A stretch of DNA of 64,000 bases from Allotamlana fucoidanivorans. Lineage in GTDB: Bacteria; Bacteroidota; Bacteroidia; Flavobacteriales; Flavobacteriaceae. Both the position numbers and the translations under genes were made by a program. Positions 27,943 to 36,118 of the stretch are shown here, in pieces. The stretch covers positions 992,001-1,056,000 of the forward strand of contig NZ_CP074074.1 in assembly GCF_045788535.1 (NCBI RefSeq), read 5' to 3'. Each line of letters begins with the position of its first letter. The first letter of the stretch is position 1. The notes under the pieces were generated by a model. The model was given only the letters and a program-made list of their open reading frames with translations, was not told the origin of the DNA and did no database searches.

Positions 27943-28590
27943 ATGAACCAAGATGTTAATACATACTTAAACAGCCTTAAAAAATGGCAAACAGAATTAA
28001 CCAAACTTCGTGAAATTGTGCTTGAATGTGCATTAAACGAAACATTCAAATGGATGCATCCATGCTACACCGATAATGGAAAAAACATTGTACTAATTCA
28101 CGAATTTAAAAACTATTGTGCCTTGCTGTTTCATAAAGGTGCTTTACTAAAAGACCCTGAAAAACTGTTAGTGCAACAAACGGAAAATATGCAGTCTGCA
28201 AGACAAATTCGATTTACCAGTCTATCTGAAATAGAAGAACTCAAATCAACAATAAAAGCATACATTAAAGAAGCTATTGAAATTGAAACATTTGGAAAGC
28301 ACGTTGAGAAGAAAAAGACAAGCGCCTTTAATAGACCAAAAGAGCTAGAACAAAAGTTTAAGGAAAATCCTGCTTTTGAAAAAGCATTTGATAACCTCAC
28401 TGCTGGACGACAACGGGGGTATCTTTTACATTTTGACAAACCGAAACAATCAAAAACCAAAATGTCCAGAATTGAAAAAAATATGGAACGCATTATGGAT
28501 GGCTATGGATTGAATGATTGTGTTTGCGGACTTTCAGAACGAAAGCCAAACTGTGATGGTTCACACAAACAATTAGAAAAAAAGGAATAG
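27943..28590 (+). CDS. YdeI/DUF1801-like protein with C-terminal CDGSH motif
   Basis: A 215-residue soluble protein. Residues about 5-115 match the DUF1801 (YdhG-like) fold (FKWMHPCYTDNGKNI, LLFHKGALLKDP). About 130-185 is the YdeI/OmdA-type tail (FNRPKELEQKF, LTAGRQRGYLLHF). The C-terminus contains CVCGLSERKPNCDGSH, which fits the CDGSH 2Fe-2S pattern C-x-C-x2-S-x3-P-x-C-D-G-S-H exactly, with three cysteines and one histidine as ligands. The combined role is unknown; redox sensing is a guess. It may be co-transcribed with the small membrane protein 41 nt downstream. Confidence 0.8.
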   Translation: MNQDVNTYLNSLKKWQTELTKLREIVLECALNETFKWMHPCYTDNGKNIVLIHEFKNYCALLFHKGALLKDPEKLLVQQTENMQSARQIRFTSLSEIEELKSTIKAYIKEAIEIETFGKHVEKKKTSAFNRPKELEQKFKENPAFEKAFDNLTAGRQRGYLLHFDKPKQSKTKMSRIEKNMERIMDGYGLNDCVCGLSERKPNCDGSHKQLEKKE

Positions 28591-28631
28591 CAAAAAAGTT
28601 GTAACCAACAACTATACAACACATTAAAAGA

Positions 28632-28865
28632 ATGAATGCAACAGATTGGATAGGTTTTGTAGGAGTATTTCAAATCTTAATAGCATATACGCTTAATGTA
28701 TCAGGCAGACTAAACAACAATAGCTTAACTTTTATTCTGCTGAACCTATTTGGTGCTGTTTTAGCTTGTCTTGCGTCAGTACTCATGAAATATATGCCAT
28801 TTATACTACTTGAGGGTGTGTGGTCAATGGTGTCGCTCATCGCATTGATTAAAAGAAACCATTAA
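28632..28865 (+). CDS. Small membrane protein, CBU_0592-like
   Basis: A 77-residue protein with about three hydrophobic segments (WIGFVGVFQILIAY, LTFILLNLFGAVLACL, FILLEGVWSMVSLIALI). This pattern resembles the CBU_0592 family of small inner-membrane proteins of unknown function. It lies 41 nt downstream of the YdeI-CDGSH gene on the same strand. Confidence 0.7.
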   Translation: MNATDWIGFVGVFQILIAYTLNVSGRLNNNSLTFILLNLFGAVLACLASVLMKYMPFILLEGVWSMVSLIALIKRNH

Positions 28866-28868
28866 ATA

Positions 28869-28961
28869 GCTGGGGGTTATCACCATCATATTGTTGTTGA
28901 CAAAAAAGACCCTGATAAAACCATTGAAGTGTTGATAAAACTATCTAAAAATCAGAAATAA
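28869..28961 (+). pseudogene. Probable C-terminal remnant of an unidentified gene
   Basis: Immediately after the preceding stop codon, and in the same frame, about 30 codons read AGGYHHHIVVDKKDPDKTIE and on to KLSKNQK before TAA. The charged, helix-like composition looks like a real protein end rather than spacer, but there is no start codon. It may be the tail of a deleted gene. The parent family was not recognised. Confidence 0.3.
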
Positions 28962-29110
28962 ACACCATGACTTTATACAACCAAATAAGATTACTCTTAT
29001 CTTTAGAATGTAAAGTATTGTACATGATTTGTAAATGCCCCTACTTAATTTAATGTTTTAATTGTAGGTCTTATTTATAACGCAACGGTTTAATAATCCA
29101 AAATCTAAAT

Positions 29111-30520
29111 ATGATAAGTTTCTTCATCATAATTTACCTATTAATTACCTTGGGTATTGGGTTTTGGGCTTCTAAACGTATAAAAACCTCTAATGATTTT
29201 ACACTTGCTGGAAAGAATTTATCAACGTCATTTGTTGCCATAACATTATTTGCTACTTGGTTTGGAAGTAGCCAAATCATGGGTAATCCCGGTTATTTTA
29301 TTAAGGATGGTTTTTCATCTTATGTTACGCTGATTTTGTCTGGTAGCATTTGCCTATTTATTGTGGGTTGGTTCTATGCCCGTAAATTATATCGAATGAA
29401 TCTGGTAACAATCAACGACTTTTTTAGGATTCGATACAACAAAAAACTAGAATTAACATCTTCCATCTTAATGATATTAGCTTATCCGCATTGGATTGCT
29501 GCACAATTTGTGGCATTAGCTTATCTATTTAATGCCGTTATTGGAATCCCCATTGAATATGGCATATTTCTAGGCGCACTTATTGTTGTATTTTACACCT
29601 ATATAGGTGGCATGTGGGCTGTGGCCTATACAGATATGGTACAAAGCATCATGATTCTTCTCGGTTTGAATATAGTTCTTATAGAAGTGCTAAGTAAAAC
29701 AGGAGGTATACTACCTATCTTTGAAAATAAACCTACCGAATTTTTTTATCTAGTTCCAACAGGAGGCATTGATGAGTGGTCTGATTATATTGCGCTTTTA
29801 TTGGCTTTCATTATTGGTGCAATACCCGTACAAGAAATTTACCAACGTGTGTTCTCAGCAAAAAGTGAACGCTCAGCTCGTAATGGGCTTTTTCTTGGTG
29901 CTATACTTTTAGTTATCATAACCAGTATTCCTCTTATTATTGGTTTGGGAGGGGTTTACCTGTATCCTGAGTTATTAAAAGATGGTAATAATCAAGATAT
30001 TATTCCCTCTTTAGTGAATACAATGACTAGTATACCAATACAAATTCTCTTTTACGGGGCTTTAATATCGGCTATTCTAAGTACCTCTAGCGGTGCTATG
30101 CTAGCGCCTGCAACGGTTATTGGTGAAAACCTTATTAAACCTTATGCAAACAAAATTTCGGATAAGAGATTACTTCTTTACACAAGATTAAGTGTCATTT
30201 TAGTCGCTCTAGCCTCTTGTTACTTTGCATATGATGATACTGATATTATACGTTTAGTTGAAGCGTCTTTAAGTCTAATTTTAGTGTGTCTTTTTGCACC
30301 ATTTACTTTTGGACTTTTTTGGAAAAAGGCAAATACTCATGGTGCCTGGGCGGCTATCATAATTGGAGGTTTAACGTGGTTATTTTGTTATATTTTCAAT
30401 TCAAGAATTGATCCGACAATTTATGGCACTATAATGAGTTGCACCAGTATGCTTCTGGGAAGCATGCTTAGTTTTAAGAAAGCTAAGTTAAAAAACGATG
30501 CTCTTTTAAACATTAAATAA
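29111..30520 (+). CDS. Sodium:solute symporter family protein
   Basis: Inner-membrane Na+-coupled transporter of the SSS family, 469 residues, with about 13 hydrophobic segments. Family marks include the N-terminal tail ASKRIKTSNDFTLAGKNL, TLFATWFGSSQIMGNPG in the first helices, and GAIPVQEIYQRVFSAKS. The substrate cannot be deduced; sugars, amino acids, proline or osmolytes are possible. It precedes a TSUP-family permease gene by 53 nt on the same strand. Confidence 0.9.
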   Translation: MISFFIIIYLLITLGIGFWASKRIKTSNDFTLAGKNLSTSFVAITLFATWFGSSQIMGNPGYFIKDGFSSYVTLILSGSICLFIVGWFYARKLYRMNLVTINDFFRIRYNKKLELTSSILMILAYPHWIAAQFVALAYLFNAVIGIPIEYGIFLGALIVVFYTYIGGMWAVAYTDMVQSIMILLGLNIVLIEVLSKTGGILPIFENKPTEFFYLVPTGGIDEWSDYIALLLAFIIGAIPVQEIYQRVFSAKSERSARNGLFLGAILLVIITSIPLIIGLGGVYLYPELLKDGNNQDIIPSLVNTMTSIPIQILFYGALISAILSTSSGAMLAPATVIGENLIKPYANKISDKRLLLYTRLSVILVALASCYFAYDDTDIIRLVEASLSLILVCLFAPFTFGLFWKKANTHGAWAAIIIGGLTWLFCYIFNSRIDPTIYGTIMSCTSMLLGSMLSFKKAKLKNDALLNIK

Positions 30521-30573
30521 GGAAACATTACACTAAACCCTAAAAACAAAGAACCCTGTTCTTCTAAAAATTA

Positions 30574-31314
30574 ATGACAAACATCAATTATGTTTTTTTA
30601 CTATTAGCATTAATTGCCGAAATAATTGGCACCATTGGTGGTTTTGGGTCTTCCGTATTTTTTGTGCCCATAGGCAATTTTTATTTTGATTTTTATAGTG
30701 TTTTAGGCTTAACCGCCATATTTCATTTGTCAAGCAACCTCAGTAAAATAGTATTATTTAAAAAGGGTTTAAACAAAAAGTTATTGATATACATTGGTAT
30801 ACCATCTGTTATTTTTGTTATTATTGGAGGTTTGGCATCAAAATTATTAAACACGTATTTTTTAGAAATATTTTTAGGATTGTTTCTGGTAAGCCTAAGT
30901 TTACTTTTTTTAATTAAAAGTAAAATTACCTTTTCAGCAAACAAGAAAAATGCCTTTATTGGCGGATCATTATCCGGGTTTTCGGCAGGCTTACTCGGCA
31001 CAGGAGGCGCTATTAGAGGCTTAACTATGGCTGCTTTTAATTTAGAAAAAAGCGTGTTTATAGCCACCTCAGCTTGTATTGATTTTATGATTGACTTTTC
31101 TAGAACCTTTGTGTACTACAACAATGGTTATATTCATAAACACGACCTAAAATATATCCCCTTCTTACTAGGTATTGGGTGGTTAGGTTCCTTTCTAGGA
31201 AAGAAAATATTAGTCTATATTCCGCAAAATAAATTCAGAAGACTATCGCTGTACTTTATATTATTTATCGGTTTGGTTACTTTAATTCAGCTAGGTGTTC
31301 GTAAAATAACTTAA
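30574..31314 (+). CDS. TauE/SafE (TSUP) family membrane permease
   Basis: Predicted 246-residue inner-membrane protein with about eight helices in two halves, each with the TSUP glycine-rich start (GTIGGFGSSVFFVP near the N-terminus and GLLGTGGAIRGL in the middle). Family members export sulfite or organosulfur anions; the substrate here is unknown. It follows the SSS transporter and may share its transcript. Confidence 0.87.
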   Translation: MTNINYVFLLLALIAEIIGTIGGFGSSVFFVPIGNFYFDFYSVLGLTAIFHLSSNLSKIVLFKKGLNKKLLIYIGIPSVIFVIIGGLASKLLNTYFLEIFLGLFLVSLSLLFLIKSKITFSANKKNAFIGGSLSGFSAGLLGTGGAIRGLTMAAFNLEKSVFIATSACIDFMIDFSRTFVYYNNGYIHKHDLKYIPFLLGIGWLGSFLGKKILVYIPQNKFRRLSLYFILFIGLVTLIQLGVRKIT

Positions 31315-31347
31315 GCTATAAATACTCAATCTTTTAAAAATAAATAC

Positions 31348-32145
31348 TTAGTCTTTCATACCGCTTAATACTAAAACAGGGATATTACTGTTAAAATCCT
31401 TTTTTAGAATGGTATTTTTTTCCCATTTCTTTTCAAAAAACCCTCTTTTACGCCTCACTACACAAAGCATATCTGGCTTATGTGTTTCATAGTGATATAA
31501 AAGCCCTTGAAAAACGGTGGCCTGTTCAGTAGTGGTAATTGTATTTACCACAGATTTCAAATCTTCTGTAACATCAAAATCTTCATCCTTAAAATCTGGG
31601 GTTTTCACTAGTAACAAATCAATAGAAGGATTGAATTTAGCCTTAAATTCTTTTAACGGATCTAAAGCCGTATTTTTTCTTATAATGGCAGATTTCACGG
31701 CCATTAACATATTAGTCGGTTCAGAAAACGTATACCCTTCAGGAACAATCAAGGCAGGAACCTCCATTTGTTTAATAATTTTTCCAGAGGTTTTTCCTAA
31801 ATAGACTTCATCTTTTATAGAATTAGTTCTAGGCTCTACCAAAACTAAATCTACACTGGCAGCTTTACAAGCCAGCTCAAGCGTGTCTATAAACTTTCCT
31901 TTGAGTGTTTTCACAATGACCTCTACGTCTTTAGTGTCAATTTGTGCTACCAAATTGTTTAAGAAATCTATGCTTTCACGCTCAATAACTTGATCTACCT
32001 TCATTAACGTACCAGCTTTAGTGTAAACATTATACACTTGAACTACAAAAAGTTTGGCATTAAAGGCCTCGGCAAAATCTACAGCATATTGCAAGTGACT
32101 TTTCGCATTTTTTGAGGATCCTACGGGAACTAAAATATTCTTCAT
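31348..32145 (-). CDS. Universal stress protein with two Usp domains
   Basis: A 265-residue cytosolic protein with tandem UspA-like folds. The first domain opens MKNILVPVGSSKNAKSHL and ends near KQMEVPALIVPEG. The second half is more divergent (LLMAVKSAIIR to NIPVLVLSGMKD). The GKTSGKIIKQMEVPALIV segment is close to the ATP-binding loop of Usp proteins, though nucleotide binding is uncertain. It is divergent from the MATE gene and convergent with the TSUP gene. A minus-strand TACTTTTG box at 32186-32193 is a likely -7 element. Confidence 0.9.
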   Translation of the reverse strand: MKNILVPVGSSKNAKSHLQYAVDFAEAFNAKLFVVQVYNVYTKAGTLMKVDQVIERESIDFLNNLVAQIDTKDVEVIVKTLKGKFIDTLELACKAASVDLVLVEPRTNSIKDEVYLGKTSGKIIKQMEVPALIVPEGYTFSEPTNMLMAVKSAIIRKNTALDPLKEFKAKFNPSIDLLLVKTPDFKDEDFDVTEDLKSVVNTITTTEQATVFQGLLYHYETHKPDMLCVVRRKRGFFEKKWEKNTILKKDFNSNIPVLVLSGMKD

Positions 32146-32333
32146 ATGGGTAAAGCTTAAACCTAAATTTACAATAAATTTGAAACAAAAGTAAAGTATT
32201 AAATAATAAGACTAGATACCTTTTTAAAAAATCGAAGAAATCAAAAGTTTTACGAACTTCGCTGCCAGAAAAAGCTTGATGATTTTTACTTTTCAAAATA
32301 AAGTGAAACTCTCTTGAGTTAAGATTTAGTATT

Positions 32334-33668
32334 GTGAGCATAGATATTAGCTTAAAACACATCAATAAACTTGCTATCCCTGCATTAATTTCGGGCGTAT
32401 CAGAACCTATATTATCTTTAACAGATGCCGCTATTGTTGGGAATATACCAATAAATGCCACCGAATCTTTGGCAGCAATAGGTATTGTTACCACCTTTAT
32501 ATCTATGCTTATTTGGGTTCTTGGGCAAACAAGAAGTGCCATATCCTCTATAGTATCTCAATATCTTGGAGCCAATCAACTCACAAACATTAAAAATCTA
32601 CCTGCTCAGGCCATACTGATTATTACCTCTCTAAGCATACTCATCATTATAACGACCTACCCTTTTGCTGAACACATATTTAAACTATATAACGCCTCAG
32701 ATTTAATTCTAGACTACAGTGTACTATACTATAAAATTAGAGTATTAGGCTTTCCTTTTACCTTGTTTACCATTGCCATTTTTGGCGTGTTTAGAGGGTT
32801 ACAAAACACCTTTTACCCCATGATTATTGCTACCATTGGTGCCGTTTTAAACATTATTTTAGATGTTGTTCTGGTATACGGTGTTAAGGGTTTTATAGAA
32901 CCTATGCACATCAAAGGTGCGGCCTATGCCAGTGTAATGGCGCAAATAGTAATGGCTGGACTCGCAGCATTTTATCTCTTAAAAAAAACAAGCATTCCCC
33001 TAAAGCCCAGCTTACCTTTTAATCCTGAAATACATCGGTTTATTTTAATGATTTTAAATCTTTTTATTAGAACCATAGCCTTAAATGTTACCTTATATTT
33101 TGCCAGCGCCTACGCCACTAGTTATGGCCCCAATTACATTGCCGCTTACACCATAGCAATAAATCTTTGGTTTTTAGGCGCGTTTATTGTTGATGGCTAT
33201 GCTAGCGCAGGAAACATCCTTTCTGGTAAATTATTTGGCGCTCAGGCGTATTCCAGTTTAATATCATTAAGCAACAAACTTATAACATACGGTATTATTA
33301 TTGGTATTACCCTTGGTATAACAGGTGCTATTTTATACATTCCTATTGGTAGAATTTTCACCAAAGAACCTGAGGTGTTAAATGCTTTTTATAATGTGTT
33401 TTGGATGGTTTTGGCCATGCAACCCTTCTGTACTTTAGCCTTTATTTTTGATGGTATTTTTAAAGGCCTCGGAAAAATGAAATACTTGCGTAATGTGCTA
33501 CTTTTTTCAACCTTCTTAGTTTTTGTTCCTATGTTATTTTGGTTAGATAGCTACGGGTATAAATTATATGCCATTTTTATTGCGATGACCTTCTGGATTA
33601 TAGCGCGGGGCATTCCACTAATTATAAAATTCAGGCGAGTATTTTTGCCCCTAGCCCAAAAGCATTAA
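32334..33668 (+). CDS. MATE family efflux transporter (DinF-like)
   Basis: Cation-coupled multidrug exporter of 444 residues with 12 predicted helices. The N-terminal LAIPALISGVSEPILSLTDAAIVG is the family's first helix with its conserved aspartate. The start is GTG at 32334 (SIDISLKHINKLAIPAL follows); no ATG further upstream fits the family start, so GTG is retained. The two halves show the MATE duplication. The substrate is unknown. Its stop is about 50 nt before a microprotein gene on the same strand. Confidence 0.92.
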   Translation: MSIDISLKHINKLAIPALISGVSEPILSLTDAAIVGNIPINATESLAAIGIVTTFISMLIWVLGQTRSAISSIVSQYLGANQLTNIKNLPAQAILIITSLSILIIITTYPFAEHIFKLYNASDLILDYSVLYYKIRVLGFPFTLFTIAIFGVFRGLQNTFYPMIIATIGAVLNIILDVVLVYGVKGFIEPMHIKGAAYASVMAQIVMAGLAAFYLLKKTSIPLKPSLPFNPEIHRFILMILNLFIRTIALNVTLYFASAYATSYGPNYIAAYTIAINLWFLGAFIVDGYASAGNILSGKLFGAQAYSSLISLSNKLITYGIIIGITLGITGAILYIPIGRIFTKEPEVLNAFYNVFWMVLAMQPFCTLAFIFDGIFKGLGKMKYLRNVLLFSTFLVFVPMLFWLDSYGYKLYAIFIAMTFWIIARGIPLIIKFRRVFLPLAQKH

Positions 33669-33720
33669 CTTTGCATCAGCCATGTACCACAAAGCCCTTA
33701 ACACGTTGCTTATATAAAAT

Positions 33721-33894
33721 ATGAATCTATTTTTAACTATTTTTCAAGAGGTTAATATTGAAGAAAAAATTAAAAACGCTCCCGATAAAGCTTATGAAAT
33801 TGGCGTGTTTATTGGTTCTATGCTACCTTTTGTGGTTCTTGTGACTTTGGCTTACTTGCTCTACCGCTATAATAAAAAAAGAAATTCACAATAA
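33721..33894 (+). CDS. 57-residue single-pass membrane microprotein
   Basis: ATG at 33721 opens a 57-codon frame encoding MNLFLTIFQEVNIEEKIKNA, then a helix (YEIGVFIGSMLPFVVLVTLAYLL in two stretches) and a basic tail YRYNKKRNSQ. The amphipathic N-terminus, one membrane helix and positive C-terminus look like a real small membrane protein. It is followed 12 nt later by a second microprotein. Function unknown. Confidence 0.6.
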   Translation: MNLFLTIFQEVNIEEKIKNAPDKAYEIGVFIGSMLPFVVLVTLAYLLYRYNKKRNSQ

Positions 33895-33906
33895 ATCATT
33901 CATGCC

Positions 33907-33984
33907 ATGGGAAATATACTCTTTCTTGTTCTTGCCATTTTTTTAATCATTGTATACTTTGTGAACAGATACAGAAGGCGTTAA
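33907..33984 (+). CDS. 25-residue membrane microprotein
   Basis: ATG at 33907 encodes MGNILFLVLAIFLIIVYFV followed by NRYRRR: one hydrophobic helix and a strongly basic tail. The stop codon abuts the end of the convergent oxygenase gene. Such short frames can occur by chance, but the helix-plus-arginine design and close spacing after the 57-residue gene support it modestly. Confidence 0.4.
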   Translation: MGNILFLVLAIFLIIVYFVNRYRRR

Positions 33985-34626
33985 TTATCGGGTTTTTAAC
34001 CACCCTGTAATACTTAAGCGCTCTTTTTTTACGGCTTTCACTTCGTGTTCAATCACTTGACTTTCAAAAACAACAATCCTTCCTGGAAACGGGTAAATAA
34101 CTTTTTCTACTTCCTGGCCGTCATCATTGAGATAAAGCACCAATTCGCCACCATATTCAGGCAACCAACCGTCTTCATTTAAATAACATACAAAAGATAA
34201 TTTGCGCCTATCATCATTTTGAAAGGTATCAATATGGCGTTTGTAAAAGGTGTGAGGCGGATACACCGCATAATGAAATTCTTTATGCAAAATACCCATA
34301 AAACAGGTACGGTTTAAATAAGACACCAAGCTATTTATCTTATTGAAAAACAAGGTTTCAGAAGTATTCACAGCGGTCTCATCAATCCATAAAATTAAAT
34401 CGCCACGAATGGCTCTTATAATCGTTTCATTAACACGATTGCCAATAGCTGCTTTTTTAAAGGCATCCTCTTCCCGCCTTTCAATCAAAGAGTGTCTTAA
34501 GCATTCAACCTCTTCAGGGGTGAAGAAATTCTCAACAATGCTAAATTGCTGACTTCCAATATCCGAAATAATCTTTTCGTATAAAGGGTTTTCGGCAAAA
34601 TCAATGGCCTCAAAAAGGTGTTTCAT
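33985..34626 (-). CDS. 2-oxoglutarate/Fe(II)-dependent oxygenase
   Basis: Predicted prolyl-4-hydroxylase-like dioxygenase of 213 residues. The iron triad is His and Asp in YKRHIDTFQ and a distal His in IEHEVKAV; RLSITGW supplies the 2-oxoglutarate arginine. A GTG at 34632 could start the frame two codons earlier, but ATG at 34626 is preferred. The substrate (protein or small molecule) is unknown. It is divergent from queD. Confidence 0.87.
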   Translation of the reverse strand: MKHLFEAIDFAENPLYEKIISDIGSQQFSIVENFFTPEEVECLRHSLIERREEDAFKKAAIGNRVNETIIRAIRGDLILWIDETAVNTSETLFFNKINSLVSYLNRTCFMGILHKEFHYAVYPPHTFYKRHIDTFQNDDRRKLSFVCYLNEDGWLPEYGGELVLYLNDDGQEVEKVIYPFPGRIVVFESQVIEHEVKAVKKERLSITGWLKTR

Positions 34627-34690
34627 ATGCACATCATCTACCTCTTATCTTTAATGAAATAAAAGTGCGCAAATGTAATCTAAAAACCAA

Positions 34691-34716
34691 TTGGTAAAAC
34701 AAAATGAATATCTTTG
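34691..34716 (+). promoter_or_regulatory. Putative promoter of queD
   Basis: TATCTTTG at 34709-34716 matches the -7 consensus. A TTG at 34691-34693 is 15 nt upstream, slightly short. The start near 34723 gives a 13-nt leader to ATG 34736 and supports that start over the upstream in-frame codon at 34691. Confidence 0.55.
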
Positions 34717-34735
34717 TACTTTAAATATTTTCCAC

Positions 34736-35191
34736 ATGGGAAACAACATACGTATCACCAAAAAATTTGCCTTTGAAACGGGTCATGCCCTGTATGGATA
34801 TGACGGAAAATGTAAAAATGTTCACGGGCATAGTTACAAACTTTCTGTAACGGTAATTGGCAAACCTATTTCAGACAACACCAACGTAAAATACGGTATG
34901 GTTATAGATTTTGGTGATTTAAAAAAAATAGTTAAAGAAGAAATTGTGAGTGTTTTTGATCATGCCACGGTGTTCAATAAAAACACACCGCACATTGAAT
35001 TAGCCAAAGAACTGGAGTCTCGAGGACATAATGTGTTACTAGTAGATTATCAGCCAACCAGTGAAATGATGGTACTCGATTTTGCAAAAAAAATCAGCCA
35101 TCGCCTCCCCAGTCATATTAGCCTGCACTCGCTAAAATTGCAAGAAACAGATAGCTCTTTTGCGCAGTGGTTTGCTTACGATAATATTTAG
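34736..35191 (+). CDS. queD: 6-carboxytetrahydropterin synthase (QueD/PTPS family)
   Basis: Converts dihydroneopterin triphosphate to 6-carboxytetrahydropterin, an early step towards queuosine. From ATG 34736 the protein has 151 residues. Zinc-binding histidines occur in FETGHALYG and NVHGHSYK, and the catalytic cysteine is in DGKCKNVHG. The family's acidic motif lies near DFGDLKK and the C-terminal LKLQETDSSFAQW is typical. Other queuosine genes are not in this window. Confidence 0.9.
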   Translation: MGNNIRITKKFAFETGHALYGYDGKCKNVHGHSYKLSVTVIGKPISDNTNVKYGMVIDFGDLKKIVKEEIVSVFDHATVFNKNTPHIELAKELESRGHNVLLVDYQPTSEMMVLDFAKKISHRLPSHISLHSLKLQETDSSFAQWFAYDNI

Positions 35192-35300
35192 GGCGTTACC
35201 ACAAGGGTCGGGCTTTTGGTAGTCGCTTTTTTGTGTTGCATAGGTGCAACCACACAAAAAGAGCTTCAACAGTACCACAATCCCTAACGCAAAAAAGGAA
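35192..35300 (+). repeat. Imperfect intergenic palindromic element, copy A
   Basis: Between queD and lpxH lies a segment running from GGGCGTTACC to ATCCCTAACGC with nested complementary parts: GCGTTA/TAACGC at the ends, TTTTTTGTG/CACAAAAA inside, and a perfect GTTGCA-TAGG-TGCAAC hairpin at the centre. The layout recurs at 53840-53925 on the other strand (GTCAGGCT, CTTTTTC, AAAAAAGGAT, CTTAAC). I recall similar GGGCGTTA...TAACGC elements in other flavobacterial intergenic regions, but this was not checked. Confidence 0.5.
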
Positions 35301-35347
35301 CAAAAATTCATACCCAGTAACCTCAACAGGAATCCTTATATTTACGC

Positions 35348-36118
35348 ATGCAAATTCCCAAAGGAAAAAAAATATATTTCGCTTCAGATAATCACTTGGG
35401 CGCTCCCACAAATGAGGCTTCATTGCCCCGCGAAAAGAAATTTGTAGCCTGGTTAGACGCGATTAAAGAAGATGCTGCTGCTATTTTTCTATTAGGTGAT
35501 TTATTTGACTTCTGGATAGATTTTAAAACCGTAGTTCCCAAAGGCTTTACCAGAACATTAGGTAAGCTGGCCGAAATTAGCGATTCTGGCATTCCTATTT
35601 ATTATTTTGTGGGTAATCATGATTTATGGATGAATGGCTATTTTGAAGAAGAATTAAACATTCCTGTATTTCATCAACCTAAAGAATTCACCTTTAACAA
35701 TAAAACCTTTTTTATTGGCCATGGTGATGGTTTAGGCCCTGGCGACAAAGGCTATAAACGCATGAAAAAGGTATTTACCAATCCGTTTTGCAAATGGCTA
35801 TTTCGTTGGTTGCATCCAGATCTGGGCGTTCGGTTAGCCCAATACCTCTCCGTTAAAAACAAACTCATTTCTGGAGATGAAGATGCCAAGTTTCTTGGTG
35901 AAGACAATGAATGGCTTGTGCAATATTGCAAACGCAAGTTAGAAGACAAACATCGCGATTTTTTTGTATTTGGGCACAGACATCTTCCCTTAAATATTGA
36001 TCTTCCCGAAAACTCAAAATACATTAATCTTGGCGACTGGATTCAATATTTCACCTACGGTGTTTTTGATGGTGACCAGTTTGAACTAAAAACATACAAC
36101 CCTTTACCAAAGAATTAA
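35348..36118 (+). CDS. lpxH: UDP-2,3-diacylglucosamine diphosphatase
   Basis: Calcineurin-fold metallophosphoesterase of lipid A synthesis, 256 residues, cytosolic face of the inner membrane. Metal-binding motifs are in order: SDNHLG, GDLFDFW, GNHDLW, GHGDGLG and FGHRHLP. The first motif has Asn where many LpxH proteins have D-x-H, as SDNHLG still keeps Asp and His. It converges on the MFS gene with 4 nt of overlap. Confidence 0.9.
   Translation: MQIPKGKKIYFASDNHLGAPTNEASLPREKKFVAWLDAIKEDAAAIFLLGDLFDFWIDFKTVVPKGFTRTLGKLAEISDSGIPIYYFVGNHDLWMNGYFEEELNIPVFHQPKEFTFNNKTFFIGHGDGLGPGDKGYKRMKKVFTNPFCKWLFRWLHPDLGVRLAQYLSVKNKLISGDEDAKFLGEDNEWLVQYCKRKLEDKHRDFFVFGHRHLPLNIDLPENSKYINLGDWIQYFTYGVFDGDQFELKTYNPLPKN

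Noticed and set aside
35192..35300. Integron attC site
   Set aside because: GCGTTA/TAACGC ends were tested against the RYYYAAC/GTTRRRY core pattern and do not fit; no integrase gene is present.
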